DNA from: Punica granatum
Taxonomy: Eukaryota > Streptophyta > Magnoliopsida > Myrtales > Lythraceae
DNA: 64,000 nucleotides
Direction: 5' to 3'
Assembly: GCF_007655135.1 (NCBI RefSeq)
Contig: NC_045132.1
Span: 2,356,001 to 2,420,000 of the forward strand
Each line of letters opens with the position of its first letter. Position 1 is the first letter of the stretch. The notes below the pieces were generated by a model. It was not told where the DNA came from. It saw only the letters and a list, made by a program, of their open reading frames with translations, and did not search any database. Shown here in pieces: positions 47,588 through 57,850 of this stretch. The translations under genes were made by a program, and so were the position numbers.

Positions 47588-47727
47588 AGAGCTGAAATTA
47601 GTACCTCAAGGAAAGAAAGAAGCTTGCGCGCATGCCAACTTAAACGGGGACATTTCATTCATGGGCAACCGTGGCTGTCTATGATTGATATATCCTGCAA
47701 AACACAAGCATAGCTGCCGTGCCATCA

Positions 47728-48982
47728 TCAATCAGCAGACAACTCAGATACTCCGAGAGAACCTCTAAGTGCCTCGATTTCCAGCCGTATCTCCTTCAAG
47801 TTGGTTTCTATTTTCTCTTTTTCCGAGCGCATCCTTGGCAACTTGTCTTCATAATAGCGAAGAAATGCGTCTAAGGAGGCACCTCTCTGTAAACAGTCAT
47901 TCTCATACGCTTCTATTAGAGAAGGTAACTCCTGAAAACCATAAGGGGGAAAAAAAATCAATACATGATGATTGACGAGTGAGTCAATTTCCAGGCATGG
48001 CAAAGTCATGAGACGAGCTTGGAAACTGAAAAAGTCCTAACGGCTGCGTTCACCTTCTACATCTGCATATGTAGGTGAGTGAACTTTATTTATTTATTTA
48101 TTTATTTTGTGAGTGAACTTGAACTTGAAAAGAAAGGGAGCAATGAACATATATATGCGGATTTGTTTCTAACATATAAACACAGAGCCAGAGATCGAGC
48201 TAGGAGGAATCACAGTCACAGGGGCTGACCTTGGAAATGGCACAGAAGACATGACAAGCAAAATTGCATTCCATGCAGTAATAGACCGGAAACTTGGGAT
48301 CTCTTTTCTCCTCGCAGGCATCACAGTAGTGACCATCCCAATGCCCTCCTTCAGCCACTGATTTTGTATAGACGAGGTCGTGGTAATTGTGAAACTCGTG
48401 CCTGACTGTCTCCGGTAGAGTGATAGGGGCGCAGTGCAAATGAAGAGCATGAACACACTCAGGAATTGCACAAACAAAAATAGGTGAATTGATCTTGGAG
48501 TCGGTGCCGCTGAAGTCATCACCGCAGACACTGCACCTGGAACCTTCGGAGATGCCTACCTCTTCAAAGAGGAAAAAGAGGTGGCTGGGGTCCCGAAGCT
48601 TCATGGTTGGAACAAGGGCAGCGCATTCTGGATCCAGATCATAGTTGCATCGGCTGCAATGGTACGAGGACAACGAGACGTCTCCTGGGGTCTTTTGACA
48701 GCAAGAACATCGGTATCCCCTCCAGCCATTCTCGCGTTTCCCGATATCGAGAATGAGCGGGTGGAGAGGGTGGAGAGGGTGTTCGACCTGGGCAACCAGC
48801 TTAGCGCAGTGCTTGTGGAGGTAGATCCCGCAATCCCTACATCCGTACACCGGAACCGCTTCATGAATGAAGAGATACCCGGTGCACAAGTGGCATTGGA
48901 CGTCTTCACCGGCAAAAGACGCAACACCATTTTCGAATAATTCTAATGGGTGCTCGTCAGAGAAATGTTGAATCTCCATCAT
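47728..48982 (-). CDS. DC1-domain (cysteine/histidine-rich C1) protein, type I, two exons
   Basis: Exon 1 is 48982-48230 and exon 2 is 47931-47728; the intron (48229-47932) has GT-AG ends in phase 0. The product has 318 residues. Exon 1 encodes four divergent C1-like zinc-binding units with the repeated pattern H-x-H.L, C-x2-C, (Y/F)-x-C-x2-C-x4-H-x2-C: CHLCTG...YGCRDCGIYLHKHC, CSCCQK...YHCSRCNYDLDPEC, CSVCGDD...HALHLHC and CDACEEKRDP...YYCMECNFACHVFC. Exon 2 encodes a charged helical tail (ELPSLIEAYENDCLQRG, then Glu/Lys/Arg-rich), probably a coiled coil. DC1 proteins are plant-specific; some have reported roles in stress and hormone responses, and ligand binding as in animal C1 domains is not established. 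Head-to-head with the type II gene starting at 49538; its closest relative here is the gene at 61851-60712. Confidence 0.88.
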
Positions 48983-49537
48983 CTGCCAGTAAAGCTTTTC
49001 CCGATTTCAGGTTGAAGCAAGCATGGAAAGTATACCATCGTTAGTTTTATGTAATGTAATACAATAGATTGTCAAAAAAGAAAAAGAAAAAAAGAGACTT
49101 TGATGCCGTTCCAAGTCTTGGTCTTTCTTTATAATAACAATCCACTCTTCTCTCCTCGACCGGTCGAATATTTAGTTGGTGCATGTGAAAGCTACATGGT
49201 TTAGTATGATTACTAAATAATATAATATCGTTAGTAATCAGTGATACCTAGTTGCTCAAGATGAATTGAGGAATGGAAACTGGATTATATAGATCGTACA
49301 CCATGGGATTGTATTGTATGTAACCCGGAGCCGTAGGGTTCTTTCTTTCTTTCTTTCCGATTGCAATCAATCATCCCCTATCTCACTCGTCAGAGAAGAC
49401 ACTCAACCCTTTCCGGAACTGCTGCAATGGGATCTGGAAGCAGCTAGCTCGCAATTCCATTCCATTCCAGTGATGACGTCCATACAAAGTAAGAAGGACC
49501 GTGCCTTACCTACGTATATCGATTGACCTGATTGGAG
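48983..49537. promoter_or_regulatory. Shared upstream region of a divergent DC1 gene pair
   Basis: 555 bp separate the two start codons. The block AGTCTTGGTCTTTCTTTATA at about 49116 recurs nearly intact in the upstream regions of the other two pairs (about 54432 and 61960). A TATA-like ATTATATAG lies at about 49284, some 250 bp before the type II ATG, followed by GATCGTACACCATGGGATTG and CACTCAACCCTTTCCGGA, both shared with the other units. A bidirectional promoter is an inference. Confidence 0.55.
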
Positions 49538-50740
49538 ATGGCATCAACAGGGACAGGCGTGTGGGTGGTGGCCCGGACCGCTGGAGAAAACACACAAGGA
49601 GGATTAGCAAAACTTGGGCATCCTAGCCACAGCCATCCTCTGGCCTTTTGTTATAAATATCCAGATGGAGTGAGTTGCCAGGAATGCGGTCAACCTTTAC
49701 CCCCAGGAGGGCGTGCATATGGATGTGAAGATTGTGGTTATTATCTGCACTTCCCGTGCCTCCGGGAGGTACATAGTCCCCTCCATCCGCAACACCCTCT
49801 TATCGTCAGAATTGGACAGTGGGGACATAGTGATGGATGCCAGATCTGTGTAAATGGAACGCTAGTGGGCCTGATCACCTTCCATTGCGAACCTTGCAAC
49901 TTGCGCCTATGCATGGATTGCGTCTCTTTAGCCCCCACCTGGAGATTTGAACACGAGGGACACCATTTTGTATCGATCGAGATAGGAGTAAGGGAAGACT
50001 CTACTATCTCTAGATTTTATCGTGGTCGTGGGATTCGTGACTGCCCAGTCTGCGGCAAACGTATCGATAACAAGTTCTTCAAGTGCCTGTCTCCTGGTTG
50101 TCTCAACTTTTGCCATTTCCAATGCATTCCATTTGACGTGCCCAAGTCCATCAAGCACTTGTATCATTATCATCCTCTTAGCTTCACCGAGCCTTACGCT
50201 GAAGATGGCAGGGACGAACATTACTGCGACGCCTGCGAAGAAGAGAGAGACCCAAAGGTTCCAGTGTATCGCTGTGAAGACTGCAACTTTACTGCTCATA
50301 CTTCTTGCGCGATATCCCAAGTAAACTTACTTAATTCTGCCACGTCCTCAATCACGGTCGCATCGCGTTATGATCTTCCGTCATAATTCCTGCAATAGTT
50401 TTAGTTCTCTTACTTACCATTACTGTTTCATTTTCCTCTGAATAGATTAAATTCCTGCTAAATCTCAACCTAATGTACTGATATGGATAAATTTAAATTT
50501 GGCCCTTAGGTTCTGCCAACACTGATTGCAGAGAGGGAGGCTAATCCATGGACGGTTTCTGTTCCTTTCTGCATAGACCCAGTCGGGCCAGTCCCCGACG
50601 AGCTAAATGTCAAGATTGAAGGACTCCTCGCCCAAGAGAAATCTTTAATGAAGGATTTGGAACGAATTGAAGCAGAAATAGAGGAAATGGAGAAAGACTA
50701 TCGAATTTATGCAGAGGGAAGAACAGAGCATGATATGTGA
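49538..50740 (+). CDS. DC1-domain protein, type II, two exons
   Basis: Exon 1 is 49538-50320 and exon 2 is 50510-50740; the intron is 189 bp, GT-AG, phase 0. The product has 337 residues. The ATG at 49538 is preferred: it matches the start of the paralogue at 62590 (MAST...GVWVV), and the upstream in-frame codon is TTG. DC1 units: CQECGQ...YGCEDCGYYLHFPC, CQICVNG...FHCEPCNLRLCMDC, CPVCGKR...FKCLSPGCLNFCHFQC and CDACEEERDP...YRCEDCNFTAHTSC, with HPL/H.YHPLSF histidines between. Exon 2 (VLPTLIAEREANP...) ends in a Glu/Lys-rich coiled-coil-like tail. Type II differs from type I in the N-terminus and in the exon 2 tail. Zinc-binding, probably a regulatory or stress-related protein; no catalytic motif. 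Confidence 0.9.
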
Positions 50741-50909
50741 CTTGTGAACTACTTCTTCAAGCCCTTGCCCTGGAGTGTGGAGATTTCTGCTGCTTTCTTA
50801 TTCGCATACATACATATTTGTTTTTGTGAAATCTCATGTCTTTTGTTATGTCATGGATGACTGCAATTCGCAACTGCCTAGGACTGGGAGGGAACTCAAT
50901 TCTTGAGAC

Positions 50910-51350
50910 TAGACGGGATTCATCTTCGTCCTTCCTTAGTTCATGTTAATTAAGCAGGTAATAATGGTTCCTTTCTTCTGCTAGGAATTATCCATGCTTT
51001 TACTGTTAGTGAACACTCTAAACTCTGATGTGCTTTCTATAGATCGATTGATATCTGCTGTACCTATGAACCAATTCATGCATCGATTATGCATACATTA
51101 CCGTGCTTTCTTCTCAATAAATTCATTCATCGAAATGAAACTGCTGCAAAATCTAGAGATACGAAAAGTTAAGGCGGGAGTGTGCCTTGTTGGGTTGGGG
51201 TCAATGCACGACATAGAGTATGCTTATACAGTGCCTGGATAGGGTGTTTACAGAGTTACGGGGAGGAGATGCTTTCTTTGCTACATTAATGGCTTCTACA
51301 TAACCCACAGGATGGACCCAGGATTCAGAATACAATACGCATGATATATG
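50910..51350 (+). repeat. Conserved 3' flank of the type II DC1 unit
   Basis: Paralogous to 45640-46075 and, in part, to 59930-60060 plus 60545-60700 and to 63830-64000. It includes GAATTATCCATGCTT, ACTCTAAACTCTG, GATTGATATCTGCTGTACCT and the GTTGGGGTCAATGCACG block. Non-coding. It defines the extent of the duplicated unit. Confidence 0.7.
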
Positions 51351-51894
51351 ATGATGTGCCCTTGTAGAAACCAATTCAGAATTGCTAGATCAGATTGGAT
51401 CAAATCATTCCTCGAGCGAATGAGAACAAACACACGCACCCCCGTGTTCCATCGCGCCGAATACGCATGATATATGATCATGTGCCCAGAGACCATCGTT
51501 TCCCCTGTATCAATAAATATCAAATTATTTCATTTCGGTCCAACAATACATTCTTTTGTATCTTCTCTGAATTGGTCCAACTATAGATAATTCACCCGTT
51601 GTCTTCTCGTAATGTTGCTCCGTCCGTGTCACACACTTGCGATTAGTTTATCCTACAAACGACAAAATTATTTTACGTGAAGTCAGAAACCTTTTTTTTT
51701 TTTTTTTCAATTACCCACTAATCGTTGAAAAGTCAGAAATCTAATTTTATAATTAATTAGATGCCATTATTGATGGATAGAAAAAACTCTAGAAAATGAC
51801 TAATTAAGAGAGGTCAGCTAATTATATTAGTAAACATCTCTACCAATCTGCATCGCAGCAAAAGCTGGGAGTCATGGTTCATAAATAAAATTTT

Positions 51895-52070
51895 TTCCCT
51901 CCTTCAGCCACTGACCTTGTATAGACCAGGTCATGGTAATTATGATAAGTGGACCTGCTTCAGGCCCGGGACCCTGGACGCACAAATGGCATTTGTCTGA
52001 TATTAGATTTATCATCATGTTCGATCAATACTAGCGGGTGCTCGTGAGAGAAATGTTGAAATCTCCATCA
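51895..52070 (-). pseudogene. Type I DC1 gene remnant with large internal deletion and frameshift
   Basis: The minus strand starts with ATGGAGATTTCAACATTTCTC near 52066. Compared with the intact type I starts (ATGGAGATTCAACATTTCTC) one T is inserted, shifting the frame after codon 3. The N-terminal region matches to about 51950 (inverse of GGACCTGCTTCAGGCCCGGG). The sequence then jumps to the C-terminal CCCTCCTTCAGCCACTGACCTTGTATAGACC block (51899-51940), which lies ~400 bp further on in intact genes. Two or more DC1 units are thus deleted, and exon 2 is missing. Confidence 0.8.
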
Positions 52071-52386
52071 GGGATCGATCTTCCAGTACAGTAAAGCTTT
52101 TTTCCGGTTTCAGGCGGAAGGAAACAGGGAAAGTATATTTCACCCCAAAAAAGAAAGAAAGAAACAAAAGCATACAATCGTTAGTTTTATGTATAATTAC
52201 TACTGGACACATGCGCCCGCGCGCCAAACACGGGATTATTAAATTGATAGAAAACTCCTTCTTTACTTGTAATTAAAACGCTTTCGAGAAAATTCAGACC
52301 TCTTTTCTTTACTTTCTTTCTCCTATTCTCAACTAATTTGAATATTCTATAATAATAAAGTAATGTTAGATATATATAAATGGAAA

Positions 52387-52931
52387 ATTATATTTTTTTA
52401 TCCTATGAACTTGGACTTATCAGTCTTAAATGTTTGGTTTGTTAGACAGTTTTTGTCTATTCTGTGGATAGCCATCGCGGAGCTACTCATATGGAATTGA
52501 CGCCGTTAATTTTGTCAATGTGGTAATTTATCATTAGCTGTAGATTAAAAAGATAACTTAAAAAAAAAAAAGTAAAGTAAATTAATTATCTTTAAAATAA
52601 CCCCAGTTGGCCGCCGGGAGGGGTAGACAGAAGGGTAGTCCCCCGAATATGGTCCTTTCGCCCGGCAACCACCTAGCCGCTCGAAGCTAGGTTTTTATTT
52701 TAAAACTCAATTAATTTAATTTATTTTTAAAATTTTTATATATTTTTAACTTGCAGCCAATACGTGGACAAAATTAATAGCGTCAAGTTCACATTAGCAT
52801 CTCCATAACGGCCATTCACGAAATGACCAAAACTATCTAACAGACTAAACAAATAGGAATGATTTGACTTCTTTCAAACTTATAGAACAAAATTGATTTA
52901 ATGCCAAATCAATAGGACCAAAAATGTAATT
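52387..52931. mobile_element. Foldback (Mutator-like) element with GC-rich centre
   Basis: The left arm ATCCTATGAACTTGGACTTA...TTTGTTAGACAGTTTTTGTC and the right arm, read inverted (GGTCCTATTGATTTGGCATT...CTGTTAGATAGTTTTGGTC), are long imperfect inverted repeats. A second inner pair is GACGCCGTTAATTTTGTC and its inverse. The centre at 52600-52690 is a GC-rich block (CAGTTGGCCGCCGGGAGGGG) unlike the flanks. No target duplication was resolved. Non-coding. Confidence 0.6.
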
Positions 52932-53099
52932 TTTTCTATATAAAAATTGTGATGAATAAAAATAGAATGTTTTTTTTTTGGAAAAAGGTAATACACGAGT
53001 GGGTGGTTGATGGGGGGATGAAGAGAGAGGAGATAAAAAAGAGGAAGAGGAGAAGTAAGTGAGAACCAAGAAGCACTTTGCCTCATTAACATTGGGGCT

Positions 53100-54425
53100 A
53101 AGAAGCATTTGTCCACTGACCTTTAAAAGATTGGACGGTGCCCTTCATCTTATGAAAAATAAGCACTTTGCCCTTGTCCGGTCACATTCTGACCAAAAAG
53201 ATCATGTGCATTGCACGTGAGGTTTTCACACATAAACTTTTTGTACAATTTGGATTCTTCAATTTATGTATGCGGTTAAGAAAGGCACAACATATAACGT
53301 TGTTGGGATTTTTTTATGGGTTAATTACCTAGAAAAGCACGACATTTGTACTTTCTTCTAAATTTGGCACGACCTTTGTAAAATACCATATGAACGATAT
53401 TTCCATTTTTTTTAAAATATAGTACTACCTTTGAAGAATAGCATAATGCAAACTTTAAAAAATAATAGAGAAAGGTACAACCTTCAGGTTTAGTTGCACA
53501 TCTAGCATGACCTCAATTATTTTGTCAGATTGTAACAATAATGGCTAATGTGAAGCTAAAGATGTAACAACATGATTAGACGAGTAAACCCCACAGATTT
53601 TTATTTAATTAAAAAATAATTAAAAGAAAAGAAAGAGAGATTCAACTTAATAAGAGAAAAAGGGGAAGGGGCCGAGGTGGTGGCTAACATCTCCCAACTG
53701 GGGTCGCCGGCTGCAACAGGACCCCAATTATATGGGTGGTAGCCGTAATCGGGGCACCCGCCGTTCAAATCTAAAAAGCCCCAAAATTGAGGGCTTTTTC
53801 ATTTTGGCGGTGGGGGCCCCATTTGCATCCCTCACAATCTACAATCTGCTCATTTCTTTTTTTTTCAAAAAAAAATTAATTTTTTATTTTTTCAATTTTG
53901 AGAATTATTTTTAATTAAGTAAAATATGTGGGACCCACTCGTCCAAGCATGTTGTGTAATGAGGCGCCGTTAGCTATTACCGTTACATTTAATGAATAAT
54001 TGACGTCGTACTAGAATCGCAGCTAAACCTAAAAGTCGTGCATTTTTGTTCTATTTTTAAAGATCATGTTATATTTAAGAGAAAAGACAAAGGTTGTGTA
54101 TTTTTGTACAACTTTCAAAAGATCGTGCTATATTTAGGAAAACATGCAAAGATCGAGCATTTCTATGCTATATTTCAAAAGTCGTGCTATATTAAAAAAA
54201 AAGTACAAAACTCGTGCTTTTTTATATAATTAAACCCATTTTTTTGTACGTAATATCTTTCCAAATGGGTGGGCATAGGTTTTTCATTTTCTTTTCTTAT
54301 TTTATTCATAGAATTAAATTACCATTACTCTCTTATATCTATGGTACACTATTATATATTGATTTTGAATTACTATTTTCAACAATTTATAACGGTATTT
54401 CATATAATAAAATTAGCCAAAGACG
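53100..54425 (+). mobile_element. Helitron-like fragment H4, split by a foldback element
   Basis: Sequence at 53220-53307 (CACACATAAACTTTTTGTAC...) and 54290-54420 (AAATTACCATTACTCTCTTA...TTTCAACAATTTATAACGG...CATATAATAAAATT) matches, in order, the 3' third of element H3 (about 57200-57540). The final hairpin and CTAGT are absent. The two halves are separated by the foldback element at 53318-54237, so the Helitron was there first. The left boundary is approximate. Confidence 0.55.
53318..54237. mobile_element. Mutator-like foldback element with 10-bp target duplication
   Basis: The ends GGGTTAATTACCTAGAAAAGCACGAC and the inverted right end GGGTTTAATTATATAAAAAAGCACGAG form long terminal inverted repeats; the arms contain repeated GCACGAC(C/T)TTTG motifs. 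Flanks are ATTTTTTTAT (53308-53317) and ATTTTTTTGT (54238-54247), a 10-bp duplication with one mismatch, which fits Mutator-like transposition. The centre (about 53660-53830) is GC-rich and non-coding. It inserted into Helitron-like fragment H4. Confidence 0.72.
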
Positions 54426-54429
54426 ATGA

Positions 54430-54760
54430 TAGTCTTGGTCTTTCTTTATAATAATAATCCATTCTTCTCCTCGACAGGACAAATCTCTACTCGGTGTAAA
54501 AGCAACACGGTGCAAGCCGATACGGAACCCATGAGCTTTCATTAATATTACTTTTGGGTGAAATTCAACTTCTTTTTTCGGTAGGTAGGCGGGGATAATT
54601 AATTTAAAATTTTAATACATAAACAGTGCATTGCACTCGACACCATACATATAATATAACAATGAGGGACTCCCTGATTGCTCATTTCTCAAGATGAATG
54701 AGGAAAGGAAACCCCCAGGAAAAAGTTTAGCTGACTAATCCATACTACATATAATTATAT
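54430..54760 (+). promoter_or_regulatory. Remnant of the shared upstream region of the dead DC1 pair, left part
   Basis: AGTCTTGGTCTTTCTTTATA at about 54432 and CTCAAGATGAATGAGGAAAGGAAAC at about 54690 match the intact pair's intergenic region (about 49116 and 49256). The downstream half of the same region is found only at 57608, beyond about 2.8 kb of Helitron-like DNA. Confidence 0.6.
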
Positions 54761-54817
54761 ATAAAATACAGGTCCGGGGAGTGTGACTGTCTACTAAACT
54801 AACTCCCTTTTTTTTCC

Positions 54818-54821
<4 letters not shown>

Positions 54822-54854
<33 letters not shown>
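54822..54854 (+). repeat. (AT)n microsatellite
   Basis: About 16 AT dinucleotides at the left edge of Helitron-like element H2. Confidence 0.85.
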
Positions 54855-54858
<4 letters not shown>

Positions 54859-56270
54859 GCAAGATACGAGGTCAGTCCAACCAGATAGTTTCAAAACGTT
54901 CCGTTTCTAAATGAAATTCTCTTGGATTTTTGAGTTAAAATTTCTAATTTTAATATTTTCTATTACAAAATTATCAATAAATTTTTCAGAATAAAATCTT
55001 CAAAAATTAATTATATTTGGTTATAAAATTATCAATAAAATATTTTGAAATTCTTTACCAAACCGTCATCAATTTCACAGTATCAGATTTACTTCCTAAA
55101 GTGTCGAGTCTATAAATCAACTAAATATATCGGAAATCCAAAGTTAGCTAATAGATATCCATAATTCTCTACATATAAATCAATTATACACCTTTTAAAT
55201 CGAGGTGTGCTAAAGGTTCATGATCGGAGGTTTGCATGACAGAGTCTCCCGTGCTTCCGTTCTGCTTCCATCGACCTGCAAAATTATAGGTTCGTCTCTT
55301 ATGCAAGAGAACCATAGTTCATATTCGGTGAAATTCTTTTAAAATTATTTTCATTCCAATGTAATCTGATCTGATTTTAGCATAGCATAGCTTAGCATCA
55401 CATGTTCTAAAATTACCATTTAATCAATTTGCATCTCATTGACTTGCATGGTGACTACATATACATATATATAAATATATATATTTTTTGGGTGTAATCA
55501 CATATATATATATATATATTAATTCTTACATATTTATATATTGATGATTGGTTTATAATTTTCCCTGTCCGAATTTCATAATTAAATTCCTTTATTCCTG
55601 ACTCAACATTAATTAGTTGAAGTTCATTATTATTTATCTTTCCAACTCCAATTGCATATATATAATAAATTTAGCTATATATAATTGAGGAAGGCAATCG
55701 AATCGAGAGATGTTTATGCTCTATTAATCATGTCTTTCTATTTTAATTATGCTTGATAGTTCTACTTGGAAGTTTAATCATCATGGGATACATATATATA
55801 GATATAGTAGTTATATACTTTTGTGTATTAATTGAAAAGAATAATAAAATATGAATTAATTTTATCTAAGAACAAATTTATAAAAATATTTTTTTTCAAA
55901 AGCTTTTTTAATACAACATAACAACATACAAATATTGACAATGTTAAAGACCAAACATGTCTATTATTTTGCTAAGGTAGAAGCGAGCTCTTCAATTTTA
56001 AAAATGTCAGTTTTTAAAAAAAATTTCAATTTTATAACTTATACAATAGCATACTAATTTCAAGTTGTCATTTTTTTAATAAGAATTATTTCATAATCTT
56101 TATGATCAAAGTTATTATTTAATCTCATAAATAATATTATTTAAGAAAATTATAATTATAATTATAATGATATATATTAATACACACAAATGTTTAAAAC
56201 ATTGTATTAGAAAATTCTTTAAAACAATTGTCAAATTCTATTATGTGCAACACACGGGTTTCACGACTAG
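54850..56270 (+). mobile_element. Non-autonomous Helitron-like element H2
   Basis: Opens after a long (AT)n run with GGTCAGTCCAACCAGATAG and TGAAATTCTCTTGGATTTTTGAG, similar to the starts of H1 and H3. It ends in GTGCAACACACGGGTTTCACGACTAG at 56270 followed by T. The interior is AT-rich and non-coding. Confidence 0.55.
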
Positions 56271-56272
56271 TA

Positions 56273-57587
56273 TAATACAAAACGGAGTTGTGGTGGGTCC
56301 GGCTAGATAATCATAACGCTCGATTACTGAATGGAATTTTTTTGATTTTTGAGTTTTTTTTATAAGAAATTTTTTTCGATGTTTTAAATTACATAGATGT
56401 AGATTTGTTGGATTGTTCAATATCTTCTAGATTCTTTGAGGTTTCTCTCAAATGTTTTTTATATATTTTTTACTTTTTTGAAAATTTTAAAACATATAAA
56501 TATAGATTTGGAGGACTAATCGTTGTTTTCTCGATTTTTTTGACTTTTTTTAGAAAATGAACTTTTAATATTTAAATTAAAATTTTAAAACATATAGGTG
56601 TAGATTTGTGGGACTGGTAATTATGTTTTCGGACTTTTGAATTTTTTTAGAAAACGAATATTTTAATTTTTTTCAGTAATAAGAAAGGCACATAGGCATA
56701 TTACTTATGGTAATGTAGAACTTTAAAAATTTTTTAAATATAGATATAATTTATGGGAGTGGTCATTATTTTATTTTTTTAATTTATAAAAATTATAAAT
56801 ATTTTATGAAAAGATAGCTAAAACAAATCATATTTAAAAAAAAACAAATTATACTTTCATACATATGATGTGTTATATATTTACTTTTCAAAAAGTAAAT
56901 CAAATACTTAATGGTTTTCTTTACTATTAGGCGATCTTGCTGGGGTTGTGGCATCCGCTTTGTTTGCTTTAACTTTTCCGGGCGTTTGCCCCGTTTTCCT
57001 ACCTTAACAAAAGTAAATCATACCACATATTTTTTAAAATATTATCTAATACGTTATTAGTATCATATATGCCATACATAAATCGTGATTGATTCAGCTG
57101 TAAAAAAATATTGCTGCCACTATAGTTTTTTAATTTTTCACACGAGCTTATTTTAGTACGCCTACCATTCGATTTTTGAAGGTGTATTCTTTAAGATTTT
57201 ACTTTTTCCCACACATAATTTTTTGTAGAATTTTTTAATTGTTTATTTTATGAATGTGATTAACATAATACACTATGTAACATCATATGAACTTTGATAA
57301 TGTTGAAGACAAAAATTCATCTTGCAATGGTTGGAATTTATACGATCCTTTTAACTTTTTATGCATAGTCTTAACTATGTTTTTTCAAAACTTACATTGA
57401 TTTCTATTTTTTAATTTTTTTTTTGTCTTTGTGAAATTAAATTACCACTAGTCTTCTATATGCAACAGTATATTGTTATTGATTCTAGATTACTATTTTC
57501 AACAAGTTATAACACATATTTCATATAATAAAATTGCAAAAGAGAAGATCAAGTTCTATTATGTGCAACGTACGGGCTCAACGACTA
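56273..57587 (+). mobile_element. Non-autonomous Helitron-like element H3
   Basis: Starts two bases after H2 ends, with GTTGTGGTGGGTCCGGCTAG. It ends GTGCAACGTACGGGCTCAACGACTAG at 57587 followed by T. The 3' end repeats that of H1 and H2. Inner sequence includes several GAATTTTTT(T)AGAAAA(T/C)GAA-type repeats. The close H2-H3 tandem recalls the end-to-end arrays that rolling-circle transposition can produce. Confidence 0.58.
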
Positions 57588-57607
57588 GTGTGTATATATA
57601 TATAGAG

Positions 57608-57845
57608 GGAAAGATCGTACATCATGGGATTGTATTGTGTATGTAACCGGTTATTTCTTTGTTTCATTGAGATTGCAATCCATCAATCCCCCTACTCACT
57701 CATCACTCATCAGCGGAAACTGAAAGTAGTACTACTGGAAGGACGGGAAGGTTATAGACACTCAACCCTTTCTCCGGACCTGGGAGCCGAGCTAGCTAGC
57801 GATACCATTCCAGCGACGTCCAATACCAGTAAGAAGGATTGTACG
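57608..57845 (+). promoter_or_regulatory. Remnant of the shared upstream region of the dead DC1 pair, right part
   Basis: GATCGTACATCATGGGATTG, CACTCAACCCTTTCTCCGGA and CCAGTAAGAAGGATTGTACG match the last 230 bp before the intact type II gene at 49538. A (TA)n tract just upstream (57595-57603) may supply a TATA-like element or derive from the Helitron junction. Confidence 0.65.
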
Positions 57846-57850
57846 TTTAC

